From JAWLFI01 sp041685645 (GTDB lineage Bacteria > Bacteroidota > Bacteroidia > Chitinophagales > Saprospiraceae), in NCBI GenBank assembly GCA_041685645.1, contig JAWLFI010000019.1, forward strand, positions 1 to 22,827: DNA of 22,827 bases. Reading direction: 5' to 3'. The position numbers and the translations under genes were made by a program. The notes below the pieces were generated by a model. That model saw only the letters and a program-made list of their open reading frames with translations, searched no databases and was not told the origin of the DNA. Below, piece after piece: positions 7,487 through 15,851 of the stretch. Within the stretch, counting starts at the first letter, position 1. Every line of letters begins with the position of its first letter.

Positions 7487-7819
7487 TTACAATTTTGCCA
7501 TCACGCGTTCCAGCGTTTCAGAAACATCATTTATCCATTTTTTTACGTCCCGGGGATCGCCATTTTCCTTCGGGAAGTTCTCAATTTGTCTGATGGTTCC
7601 TTTGATTGAACTGATATTCAATTGGTCGATGCTAGGTTTTGCCTTATGGGCTGTTTTTCCTGCCATTTCCCAATCTTCCTTCTCCACGGCTTGCTGGAAA
7701 TTATCAATCGTTTCTCGTCCCAATTTCTTAAAAATCTCTAACATTTTATTGATGAAGTCCTCATCTCCCCGGGCGATTTGTTGCAGGGAGTCCAGATCAT
7801 ACAGCTTTGGGTTACTCAT
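7487..7819 (-). CDS. Histidine phosphotransfer (Hpt) domain protein
   Basis: A 110-residue stand-alone Hpt protein, an all-helical phosphate carrier between receiver domains. The family motif is TAHKAKPSIDQL with the phosphoacceptor at His58. The start codon overlaps the hybrid-kinase stop by 4 nt (ATGA), so the two are translationally coupled. It most likely accepts phosphate from the receiver of that kinase (Asp1007) and passes it to the response regulator encoded first in the same operon (Asp56). There are no membrane segments. Confidence 0.9.
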   Translation of the reverse strand: MSNPKLYDLDSLQQIARGDEDFINKMLEIFKKLGRETIDNFQQAVEKEDWEMAGKTAHKAKPSIDQLNISSIKGTIRQIENFPKENGDPRDVKKWINDVSETLERVMAKL

Positions 7820-10800
7820 TTATTTTTTGTTTTCGTTTGTTTTCTTAGATAGTATTTGATTCGTTGCAGTAATTCGCCTTCTTCAAATGGCTTGGTCAGG
7901 TAATCGTCCATGCCAGCTTCCAGATAGGAGTTGATATCTTCTTGAAATACATTGGCGGTTAAGGCTAAAATCGGTTGCTCAAATTTCATTTTTTGTCTCA
8001 TGACTTTTGTCGCATTTAAGCCGTCCATAACGGGCATTCTAATATCCATGAGAACTAAATCCACCGGATTCGACTTTGCTTTTTGGATGGCTTCTTTTCC
8101 ATTCGTCGCCTCCAGGACTTGACAGCCGAGAGAAGAAATACTTTGATGTGCGATAAATCGGCTCATCTCATTATCCTCAACGATTAATATGGTTTTCGTT
8201 TCAAACTCCTCTTTCGCATTCTCTTGAGATGTAGGGGGATTTATTGTTTCACTATCATCTGCTAAGGGCAATTTCAGGCCAAAGGAGAATTGCGTGCCTT
8301 CCCCCTTTTTACTCTTGATTTGGATGTCACTATTCATTAGCAGGGCCAGATCTCTAGAGATGGTCATTCCCAGCCCTGTGCCCGTAAATTTTTTGCTCCT
8401 TTTATTGTGCTCTTGTGAAAATTTATCGAAAATACTCTCTACAAATTCATCGGAAATACCTATTCCGGTGTCAGTGATTTCAAACATGATCGTTTGATGT
8501 ATTTCATTTGTCTCGGTGGGCCAAACTTTGATATTTATGCTGCCTTCCTCCGTAAACTTGATGGAATTGGAGACTAAATTGATTAAGATTTGACGAATTC
8601 TCGCTTCATCCCCTATCAGACGGTGATGGAGATTAGGATCTATATCCGTATTGAGTTCTATGTCGCTGTTTTTGGCTTGTGGAAGCAACATTTTGCTGAG
8701 ATCCTGGACCATTTGAGATACGGAAAAAGGACTTTCCTCTAAGGTGAGCTCTCCCAGGTCAATTTTTGCCATGTCTAATATGTTGTTGAGAATAGCAAGT
8801 AGGTGTTTTGCAGCTGAACTACTGCTTTCTACGTAGTATTTTTGACTGGGACTGAGTTCTTCTTTGGATAGCAGGCGAACCATACCAATAATCCCATTGA
8901 GAGGAGTTCGGATTTCGTGACTCATATTGGCCAAAAACAGCTCTTTGGCGTGAGCAGCTTGCTCTGCGAAGGTCTTGGCTTTGGCTAATTTGCGCTCCAG
9001 ACTTTTTTGTTGAGAAATGTCGAGATGGATATGGATGGCTCCTGTTTTTTTGCCCTTATCATTATAATTGGGAGCCTCACTGATGAGCCACCATCTCTCT
9101 TTTCCTTCTTTATCCCATCCTTGTACTTCCTGATTCCCCGGTTGATGATATTCATTTCCACTGCTCAAAAGGTCACTGTTATCCAGTTTTTGACAATACG
9201 AAAGCAACTCGGGGACTTTTTTGCCGGTGAGTTCTATAAGTGAGAAGCCGGACATGTCGCAAAAACTTTGGTTGGCAAAAAGGACTTTGTCTTCGTCGTC
9301 TACTTCGACAAGTCCCAGATTCATATTGAAAATAATATTTCTAAACTTCTCTTCTTGCCATTTGAGTTGCCGTTCCCATTTGAATCGATCCTGGATATTG
9401 ATGAGCATCTGAGAGAATAAGTACAACAAGGTTTCCTCCTTTTCCGAGAATTGATCGCAGAGTTGAAAAAAGTCAAAACCGATGACTCCCTGGAGCTGTC
9501 CCTGAGAAACGATAGGAATCATAATAATAGAGCGGAGGTCCTGTCTTTTCAATAGTTTTTTAACTGCGGTATATTTCTGTGATATTTCATCCACATCGGA
9601 AATAAATAAGGCCCTCTTTTCTTTCATGTAGTCTAAAAATGGCCACAAATCTTCAATGGGTATTGTATTGATGAAAAGTTCTTTGTAGGATATGTTCTCT
9701 TTCCTCCATTCATACTCTTTTGAAAAATGCCCGCTGTCAGCATTTAAATCGAAAATATAGCCTCTGTCGGCATTGACAAAAACGATCAACTCCTTGAGCG
9801 ATTGTTGAATAGCATCATCGACTTTGTCTAAATCGAGTTTGATGAATCGCGTAGAAATGTTTATCAGGATTTCCTGCAAATCCATTTCCTCCTTGAGGCG
9901 CTTTTGCACTTTGAATTGTGCGGTGCGATCCATGACTACGCAGTCCAGTCTTACGGGTTCATTATTCTTATTGTAAATCAATTTTCCCCTGTTTCTCACG
10001 TACTTGATTTGACCGTCTTTGGTGATGACCTTGTGTTTTAAGTTGTATCTCCCTTCCTTTTTGATTTTATTGAGAATGGTAAAGGGAATATTTTTGTCCT
10101 CCGGTGGAATCAATAAATCCCACCAACTAGGGGTGGAGATGAGTTGGTCAATGTCATAGCCCGTCAATTTTTCCGCCGAAGGTGTGATGAAGTTTACCTT
10201 GAAATCAGGGATATTCATGGTCCACACTACATCGCTCATTTCGTGAAAAATACTTTCGAGCTGTTGAGTTTTATTGCGTAGCTGCAGCTCGGCCATTTTC
10301 CTTTTCGAAATATCGCGAGAATTAGCGATTACAAATCCTTTGCCCGAAACCTGAACATAGCGCACGGTTACTTCTACCGGAAACTTTTTTCCCGTGGTAT
10401 GGTGCAGGTTGATACTGTCGAGAGTCATGAATTTTGCCTCGCGAATTTCTTTCAAATGCTTTTGCCATTCCTCCTCAGAGCTAAACAGTGAATTAAAGTC
10501 GGTCACCTTGTAGTTCTTGGCCTCCTCCGGCTGAATACCCAGTCTGTCTGCAGCTATTTTATTTACATATTGCATTTGACCGAACTCGTCCACGACGTGG
10601 AGAGCATCGGAGGTGTGATCGATAAATGTTTGAAGTAAGGTGAGTTGTTCCTCTTTTAAGCTACTCAGTAAAAACTTGCCCGCCTTATACAATAAGTGCT
10701 GCAATTCCAGTTGGAAGGTCTTTTGGAAGATTTTGGTCGGAACGAGCATTAACATTCCAAAGTTAGCCATCGGGAAAATCACCATTTCTCTTCCCCCTAC

Positions 10801-11064
10801 TGTTTTTTCAATGCATTTTTGATTTTTAGTGGCAAGGCCTTCTTTAGCAAGCTTTTGAAAAGAGGCCCACAGGCCGGTGCTGCGTGTTTTTTCGGGAATG
10901 CATATTTCTATTTCGTTGGGTCGAATGATTCCTCCGATCGCACATTCCAGCTTTCGCATATACAGGGATAGTATCTTTTCGGTCAGTTGCTCTACCGTCC
11001 CATCCATGGGTTGATGGATCGCCAACTCCAGCAGTATGTCTCTATTTATTTCTCTCTGTTCCAT
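7816..11064 (-). CDS. Hybrid histidine kinase (sensor N-terminus, PAS, PAS, GAF, PAS, HisKA, HATPase, receiver)
   Basis: A 1082-residue soluble hybrid sensor kinase without membrane segments. Residues 1-140 form an unassigned, perhaps GAF-like, N-terminal region. PAS1 spans about 142-258 (ALHVVDEFGQMQYVN), PAS2 265-385 (DVVWTMNIPDFKVNFITPSA), GAF about 395-560 and PAS3 575-690 (VLFANQSFCDMSGFS). The dimerisation helix carries His716 (MSHEIRTPLNGIIG); the ATPase has N-box Asn833 (NLVSNSIKFT), DTGIGI (865-870), a KFSQ F-box and GTGLGM (895-900). The C-terminal receiver has acceptor Asp1007 (LMDIRMPVMDG) and Lys1058 (LTKPF). It overlaps the FIST gene by 19 nt upstream and the Hpt gene by 4 nt downstream, which indicates a phosphorelay. 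Its signal is unknown, but the FIST neighbour is a natural input. Confidence 0.96.
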   Translation of the reverse strand: MEQREINRDILLELAIHQPMDGTVEQLTEKILSLYMRKLECAIGGIIRPNEIEICIPEKTRSTGLWASFQKLAKEGLATKNQKCIEKTVGGREMVIFPMANFGMLMLVPTKIFQKTFQLELQHLLYKAGKFLLSSLKEEQLTLLQTFIDHTSDALHVVDEFGQMQYVNKIAADRLGIQPEEAKNYKVTDFNSLFSSEEEWQKHLKEIREAKFMTLDSINLHHTTGKKFPVEVTVRYVQVSGKGFVIANSRDISKRKMAELQLRNKTQQLESIFHEMSDVVWTMNIPDFKVNFITPSAEKLTGYDIDQLISTPSWWDLLIPPEDKNIPFTILNKIKKEGRYNLKHKVITKDGQIKYVRNRGKLIYNKNNEPVRLDCVVMDRTAQFKVQKRLKEEMDLQEILINISTRFIKLDLDKVDDAIQQSLKELIVFVNADRGYIFDLNADSGHFSKEYEWRKENISYKELFINTIPIEDLWPFLDYMKEKRALFISDVDEISQKYTAVKKLLKRQDLRSIIMIPIVSQGQLQGVIGFDFFQLCDQFSEKEETLLYLFSQMLINIQDRFKWERQLKWQEEKFRNIIFNMNLGLVEVDDEDKVLFANQSFCDMSGFSLIELTGKKVPELLSYCQKLDNSDLLSSGNEYHQPGNQEVQGWDKEGKERWWLISEAPNYNDKGKKTGAIHIHLDISQQKSLERKLAKAKTFAEQAAHAKELFLANMSHEIRTPLNGIIGMVRLLSKEELSPSQKYYVESSSSAAKHLLAILNNILDMAKIDLGELTLEESPFSVSQMVQDLSKMLLPQAKNSDIELNTDIDPNLHHRLIGDEARIRQILINLVSNSIKFTEEGSINIKVWPTETNEIHQTIMFEITDTGIGISDEFVESIFDKFSQEHNKRSKKFTGTGLGMTISRDLALLMNSDIQIKSKKGEGTQFSFGLKLPLADDSETINPPTSQENAKEEFETKTILIVEDNEMSRFIAHQSISSLGCQVLEATNGKEAIQKAKSNPVDLVLMDIRMPVMDGLNATKVMRQKMKFEQPILALTANVFQEDINSYLEAGMDDYLTKPFEEGELLQRIKYYLRKQTKTKNK

Positions 11065-12149
11065 TGGGTCAGAACTACTGTTTTGTTAAATCCTTCTAAG
11101 AAGGAATTGCCCTTATTGGCGATTTCCCCCAAACTGAGGATGCCATTCAATTCCTTTTGACCTGAAAATGCTTCTAGCTCATTTTGGAACTGCTCACCGA
11201 GAAAAGCTTCTCTACCGACACACTCAAATAATAAATAACTACTATCCGGCCCCATGTCTTCTGATTGGGCTTCTTGGTTAGCAGTTTTCGCCGCTTGAAT
11301 GAGGTCTTTATTGGTGGAATGCATGATCCGAATATAAGAACCTTCCTCCAGATCTTCATTAATCATCAGTTCTCCATTCTGAATTTTTATCACATCTCTA
11401 ATGATGGGTTCAGAATTCAGGCGGATCATCCCGATGGGAAATCTATGGAGTAAAGAAGATAAATCATCAGTTGTAGAAAGATCCCCCACTACTTCTTGCA
11501 ATTTTTTTCGGTACACTTCCGATGCCTTTTGTCTATCCAATTCTGCGATCTTCTTTCCATTGGCGCTCGTTACCTTTAATGGAGGGCTAGCCGGCGTCCA
11601 TCCATGAGCAAAACCCATGGAAATCTTTTCAGAGAGAACAGCAATTACAGCCGAATCATCGTACAGCCCCGAATTGTGATAAATAGAAGAAGCTGGACTG
11701 TAGTTTTCCACACCGGCTTCAGCACCTATATATTGTACGTCCTCTCCGTACCGATCAAAAACACTCTTTAACAATTTATTTTTTCGTGTAGATGAGTTGC
11801 TGATTAAACAGAAAATCGTGTTAATTCCTTCTTCCAGGGATGGAATCTGCGCCACTTGCTGATCTATAGAATTCGTCGATAAGTCAATCACTTTCGTTTG
11901 CACGGCAGAGTCTAATGTGTGAATTAAAAACCCCTGGTGAAGTAATTTTCTTTTGAAAATAAGTCCGGGAAACAAACCACCCAAAAGCACTTTTGGAAAT
12001 CTACTGATTACTCTCTCCAATGGATCGAATGGAAGATGTTCATTCTCTGCCTGAAATACTAGCACGCCGTGGACGCGCTCCTGATCCTTTAATTGTTTTA
12101 AGGTGATCTCTAGTTCTTCGATGTCCCTGGCATAGAACTGTCTTCTCAT
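11046..12149 (-). CDS. FIST-domain sensory protein
   Basis: A 367-residue protein with the two-part FIST architecture, a ligand-sensing module found with signalling proteins and proposed to bind small molecules such as amino acids (family knowledge). The FIST N part covers about 25-190, with LLGGLFPG, IGAEAGVENYSPASSIYHN (141-159), DDSAVIAVL and the end motif MGFAHGWTP (178-186). The FIST C part covers about 205-355, with FPIGMIR (237-243), LLFECVGREAFLG (306-318) and a final GEIANKGNSF. There are no transmembrane segments or output domain, so it must act through partners. Its ATG follows the response-regulator stop directly (TAAATG), and its 3' end overlaps the hybrid kinase by 19 nt, making that kinase the obvious partner. 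Confidence 0.9.
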   Translation of the reverse strand: MRRQFYARDIEELEITLKQLKDQERVHGVLVFQAENEHLPFDPLERVISRFPKVLLGGLFPGLIFKRKLLHQGFLIHTLDSAVQTKVIDLSTNSIDQQVAQIPSLEEGINTIFCLISNSSTRKNKLLKSVFDRYGEDVQYIGAEAGVENYSPASSIYHNSGLYDDSAVIAVLSEKISMGFAHGWTPASPPLKVTSANGKKIAELDRQKASEVYRKKLQEVVGDLSTTDDLSSLLHRFPIGMIRLNSEPIIRDVIKIQNGELMINEDLEEGSYIRIMHSTNKDLIQAAKTANQEAQSEDMGPDSSYLLFECVGREAFLGEQFQNELEAFSGQKELNGILSLGEIANKGNSFLEGFNKTVVLTQWNREK

Positions 12150-13511
12150 TTACTTCTCTGTTTTGATTGAACCGTCTTTGAGCAAATTGTATATCGTCGA
12201 TTTCCCAATGTCTAATTTCTTGGCTGCTTGTACCACATTCCCATCGCATTTATTTAAGAAATAGCTAATAATATCATTATTGTACTCTTTTAGTGATTTT
12301 TCATTAATGGTGAAAAAAGGCTGATTCGTCAGTTGCGAAAATGTCAAATCGCTATCTCGAATCGTCCCATCATCTTGCATGACACAGGCCAACTCGATGG
12401 CGGCCTTCAGTTCTCTTACGTTGCCAGGAAAGGCGTAATCCTTCAATTTCTTTTTTGCCTCCTGCGAAAGGACGGGGCGCTCCACTTTGTTTTCCTCTGC
12501 GAACTCGTCGATAAAATGCTTGGCCAAAATCAATACATCATTATCGCGTTCTCGCAAAGGCGGAAGCTCAATGGGTAATCCTATGATTCTAAAATACAAA
12601 TCCTCTCTAAAATTACCTGCCTGTACCTCCTCTGACAGGGTTTTATGAGTCGCACTGATCAAGCGAATATTGATGGGTATGGTCTTATTTCCTCCTACGC
12701 GTACTACTTCTCTTTCCTGTAGCACGCGCAATAATTTCGTTTGAAGAGACAAGTCCATTTCAGCAATCTCATCGAGAAATAGCGTCCCGCCATCTGCTTC
12801 CTCAAACTTTCCCTTTTTCATTGAAGCAGCTCCTGTGAATGCTCCTTTTTCATGACCGAATAGCTCGCTTTCCGCCAGATCTTTCGAAATCGCACCCATA
12901 TTGACGGCGACAAAGGGTTGCTTTCTGCGCGTACTATTAAAATGTATAGCCTTGGCATAGACCTCTTTTCCCGTACCGGTCTCTCCGCTCAGCGAAACAT
13001 TGATATTGGATTGAATCGCCTTTTGAACCAGAGTGAATGTCTTTTTTATGGCCTGACTCTGGCCTATAATTTTCCCCTCAAAATCGTACTTTACCTCTAA
13101 CTCTTCCCGGAGTTTTTCTACCTCCTCTTTTAGCGACAGATTTTCCCTGATGTTCATGATGGCCTTCCAAAGAATATCCTTGGCGTGCTCATCCTTAACG
13201 ATGTAGTCTTTGGCCCCCGACTTCAAGAGATTCACCGCTACTGAAATTTCCTCCTGACCACTAATTACAACAATAGGCAGATTGGGTTCTATAGACAAAA
13301 GTTCCTCTATGAGTTTCTTCCCATCTATATCCGGCAGGCCATAATCCATACAAACCAAATCCGGTTTCTTGTGGAGGGCACTGAGTATTTTTTTCCCCGA
13401 AGTAAATAATTCCACCTCGTAGTCGGGGTTAAGTGACAAGTGATGACGGAGGATATTTCCATACCACTCATCGTCTTCGACTATAAATATTTTAAAATTA
13501 GAACCTTTCAT
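12150..13511 (-). CDS. NtrC-type sigma54-dependent response regulator (REC-AAA+-Fis HTH)
   Basis: A 453-residue transcription activator read from MKGSNFKIFIVEDDEW; an upstream Met at 13553 would add 14 residues with no domain support. The receiver (1-120) has DD at 13-14, acceptor Asp56 (VCMDYGLPD) and Lys106 (YIVKD). The AAA+ domain has Walker A GETGTGKE (176-183), the sigma54-contacting loop GAFTGA (223-228), Walker B GGTLFLDEI (241-249) and the FPGNVREL motif (361-368). A Fis-type helix-turn-helix (about 414-447, NVVQAAKKLDIGKSTIYNLL) ends the protein. It is first in the RR-FIST-kinase-Hpt operon and is the likely terminal Asp of the relay. Target promoters are not visible with confidence in the window. 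Confidence 0.95.
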   Translation of the reverse strand: MKGSNFKIFIVEDDEWYGNILRHHLSLNPDYEVELFTSGKKILSALHKKPDLVCMDYGLPDIDGKKLIEELLSIEPNLPIVVISGQEEISVAVNLLKSGAKDYIVKDEHAKDILWKAIMNIRENLSLKEEVEKLREELEVKYDFEGKIIGQSQAIKKTFTLVQKAIQSNINVSLSGETGTGKEVYAKAIHFNSTRRKQPFVAVNMGAISKDLAESELFGHEKGAFTGAASMKKGKFEEADGGTLFLDEIAEMDLSLQTKLLRVLQEREVVRVGGNKTIPINIRLISATHKTLSEEVQAGNFREDLYFRIIGLPIELPPLRERDNDVLILAKHFIDEFAEENKVERPVLSQEAKKKLKDYAFPGNVRELKAAIELACVMQDDGTIRDSDLTFSQLTNQPFFTINEKSLKEYNNDIISYFLNKCDGNVVQAAKKLDIGKSTIYNLLKDGSIKTEK

Positions 13512-13792
13512 ATTGACTTTCCAAGCAAATTTCGACCGATGAGCAACCAGCACCCAAATGGATAATTAAAAGTAACGGATATTTATCTATTAAACAAGTA
13601 TTGTCGCCTCTACCACTTTTTCCTCCGCCCAACATGCACTTTACTCAATGCCATCCATCTGCAATTATTTTTTGAAAAATCCAGAGCTGAGGTTTATTTT
13701 CTCATGCCATTTTTTTATTTATAATTTGGGCGTGCCCCCTCGCTCGGCCTTCGGCCGACTCGGGGTCGGTCCCCTCCGGAGTTCCGTGCTCG

Positions 13793-13816
13793 AGAGGCGT
13801 AAAATTTTACGCCTCT
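13793..13816. repeat. 24-bp perfect palindrome
   Basis: The half-site AGAGGCGTAAAA (13793-13804) is followed without a spacer by its exact complement (13805-13816). As RNA it would form a tight hairpin in either direction; as DNA it could be a symmetric protein-binding site. It lies inside element B. No T-run follows it, so it is not a standard terminator. Confidence 0.85.
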
Positions 13817-13872
13817 TCTTCGCACCGCACCGCCTCAGCGGTGCGCCCTCCGGGCACCTCACGCTTGCGGCC

Positions 13873-13939
13873 TTCGACCGACGAAGCACGAAGTGCGAAG
13901 GCAGTTTTCGACCGACGAAGCACAAAGTGCGAAGGCAGT
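13873..13939 (+). repeat. Two-copy 33-nt tandem repeat with internal hairpin
   Basis: Copy one (13873-13905) and copy two (13907-13939) differ at a single base (GCACGAAG versus GCACAAAG) with a 34-nt period. Each unit contains GCAC-GAA-GTGC flanked by CTTCG/CGAAG, so each can fold. Two copies with no variable spacer do not suggest CRISPR. Confidence 0.85.
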
Positions 13940-14044
13940 CTTCGCCCTGCCGAAGCCTATGGCGTAGGAGGGCTTCGACCAACGAAGCTGCGCACATTGA
14001 CCAACGAAGCTTTGAAAAAGCGTAGTTGGTGTAGCGTAGTTGGT

Positions 14045-14381
14045 CCGGCTGCTTTCCCAGCACGTATGTTTCTACCTAAATTCAGTTGTCTGCCGTTATG
14101 CAGCTGGAAGAGGGTGCCCCATCTAAATGAAATGATATTTCTACTGCTACAATACCTTATCGCGGAGGTGACATAAAAAGCATTGGCATCAGCAAGGCGG
14201 GATATCTGTGGAATCGGAAAAGAAAGAAATTACCTGAAGGCTACTATTCGCAAGGCGTGTTGACAAGCTTTTTTATTTCTCTTGGATTGGCTCTCGCGCC
14301 TGCATTGACTATTACAGTGACCCAATGTTTGCGTCTCTACAAATCGAAAAGGAACTTACATTCCTAAGTTTCAACTCCGAT
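14045..14381. other. Intergenic region with an open frame lacking a standard start
   Basis: Follows element B and precedes the AAA+ gene stop on the other strand. On the plus strand 14131-14367 is open for 78 codons; it includes a hydrophobic stretch (VLTSFFISLGLALAPALTIT) and a GGAGGTGA sequence at 14164-14171 but no ATG, and I recognise no homologue. It may be a gene relic or chance. A weak stem AGGAA/TTCCT with TTTT on the minus strand (14347-14365) could end the AAA+ transcript. Confidence 0.3.
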
Positions 14382-15848
14382 TCATTCGTCAATCTCCAAA
14401 CCATCATCAAACATGCCGGATAAGGGATCTGAAAACTGAAACTTTTGCTCCACAATTTCTCTTTCAATCACATGAAAAGTGCTCAGACCATGCAAAATGA
14501 GCTCCATGCCGATGGCAATGTCTTTCGCATTATCAAAATGATTGATTTTCGCCAGAGCCTCCAGACCGGCCACTTTGGATAACTTTTTCAGGTATTTTGC
14601 GTGCCCATCGTCATTCAATAATTGAATTTGATTGCCATCCTCAAAGTAGTTCTTTATATCGACATAGGGGGATTCGGCACCCTGTGGTGCGCTATCGGGA
14701 TTCTCGAAGTTCATCAAAAACAAGTCCTGTAAAGCGGACTCTATAATGGATAGTGCCACTTCATATGGACCATTTTGTTCCCCCTCGTACACCAACTCTA
14801 ATTTGCCTGTTATCGATGGAATGATACCCCAAAAGTCAGTGATGCGTGCTGTTGTCGTTTTTTCTTTTTGTAGGATCATTCTTCTTTCCGCTGTGGAGTA
14901 TAAATTCTCTAATGCTGATATACTCATTCGGGCAGAGACACCGCTGTTCTCATCAACATACTCACTTTCTCTGGCTTTAAAGGCGATGAGCTCTATGAAG
15001 TCCTCCAAAACTGCAGGAACATATACTTTTGCCTTTCTCTCTTCACTAATTCTCGCTTCCTGCCGCGTGATTGACTTGGCGATCTCCAATGTCTTCGGGT
15101 AGTGGGTCAGAATTTGACTTTCAATCCTGTCTTTCAGAGGAGTTACAATAGATCCTCTATTTGTGTAGTCTTCGGGATTCGCTGTGAAAACAAACTGAAT
15201 ATCCAGTGGCATCCGCAGTTTGAATCCTCGAATTTGAATGTCTCCTTCTTGTAGTATATTGAAAAGCGCCACTTGAATTCTCGCTTGCAAATCCGGGAGT
15301 TCATTCAATACAAATATGGATCTGTGCGATCGGGGGACTAATCCAAAATGAATGACTCTTTCATCGGAGTAAGGCAACTTGAGTGTCGCCGCTTTAATGG
15401 GGTCCACATCCCCGATTAAGTCCGCTATGCTCACATCTGGAGTAGCGAGCTTTTCTACAAAGCGCTCTGACCTGTGAATCCATTGAATGGGCGTAGCATC
15501 TCCCTGCTCATCGATCACTCTTTGCCCTTCGCTACTGATGGGAGCGATGGGGTCATCCATAATGTCGCTGCCTGAAATACAAGGTGTATATTCGTCTAGC
15601 AACTCTACAAGTAATCGAGCGATTCTGGTTTTGGCCTGACCGCGAAGACCCAATAACAACATATTGTGTCCCGACAGTATAGCTCGCTCCAAATCGGGAA
15701 TTACGGTATCTTCAAACCCCTTTATTTCTGGAAAGGGTGACTCTCCGGCCTCTAATTTTTTTATGAGATTATTTCTCAGTTCTAATTTTATGCTTTTGGG
15801 CTCGTAATTTGTTTTTTTAAGTGCGCCTAAAGTGCTGGGTCGCGTCAT
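14382..15848 (-). CDS. MoxR/Mg-chelatase-like AAA+ ATPase
   Basis: A 488-residue AAA+ protein of the Mg-chelatase I / MoxR-like type that works with a VWA partner as a remodelling or cofactor-insertion machine. Walker A is GLRGQAKTR (67-75). The Walker B strand reads IFVLNELPDL (178-187), with Asn in place of the usual Asp; I recall NELPDL as a trait of this subfamily. Sensor 1 is FTANPEDYTNRG (221-232) and TPLKDR (236-241) supplies the probable arginine finger. A helical C-terminal extension (about 330-488) is unassigned. The gene starts 3 nt after the VWA gene and forms one unit with it. No chlorophyll or cobalamin synthesis genes are near, so the client is unknown. Confidence 0.88.
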   Translation of the reverse strand: MTRPSTLGALKKTNYEPKSIKLELRNNLIKKLEAGESPFPEIKGFEDTVIPDLERAILSGHNMLLLGLRGQAKTRIARLLVELLDEYTPCISGSDIMDDPIAPISSEGQRVIDEQGDATPIQWIHRSERFVEKLATPDVSIADLIGDVDPIKAATLKLPYSDERVIHFGLVPRSHRSIFVLNELPDLQARIQVALFNILQEGDIQIRGFKLRMPLDIQFVFTANPEDYTNRGSIVTPLKDRIESQILTHYPKTLEIAKSITRQEARISEERKAKVYVPAVLEDFIELIAFKARESEYVDENSGVSARMSISALENLYSTAERRMILQKEKTTTARITDFWGIIPSITGKLELVYEGEQNGPYEVALSIIESALQDLFLMNFENPDSAPQGAESPYVDIKNYFEDGNQIQLLNDDGHAKYLKKLSKVAGLEALAKINHFDNAKDIAIGMELILHGLSTFHVIEREIVEQKFQFSDPLSGMFDDGLEIDE

Positions 15849-15851
15849 ATT

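Larger units (their letters stand above)
13724..14044 (+). repeat. GC-rich palindrome and tandem-repeat element B
   Basis: Begins with a T-rich lead and ATTTGGGCGT (13724-13733), identical to the start of element C at 22775. It contains hairpins TCGGCC/GGCCGA (13744-13749 with 13753-13758), the 24-bp palindrome at 13793-13816, CGCACCGC/GCGGTGCG (13826-13833 with 13838-13845), a 33-nt tandem repeat (13873-13939), GACCAACGAAGCT twice (13977-13989, 13999-14011) and GCGTAGTTGGT twice (14020-14030, 14034-14044). Translations on both strands look random and basic, so the open frames here are rejected as genes. It separates the AAA+/VWA pair from the regulator operon. Probably a composite of dispersed intergenic repeats. 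Confidence 0.72.

Noticed and set aside
13542..13557. Sigma54-like -24/-12 site before the response regulator (minus strand TTGGGTGCTGGTTGCT)
   Set aside because: The GG and GC elements are 9 nt apart rather than 10, and the rest of the consensus is poor.
13873..13939. Possible CRISPR array
   Set aside because: Only two near-identical units with a 1-nt gap and no variable spacers or cas genes.
13648..14176. Overlapping plus- and minus-strand open frames across element B
   Set aside because: Composition follows the tandem repeats and palindromes; no domain, start context or conserved pattern.
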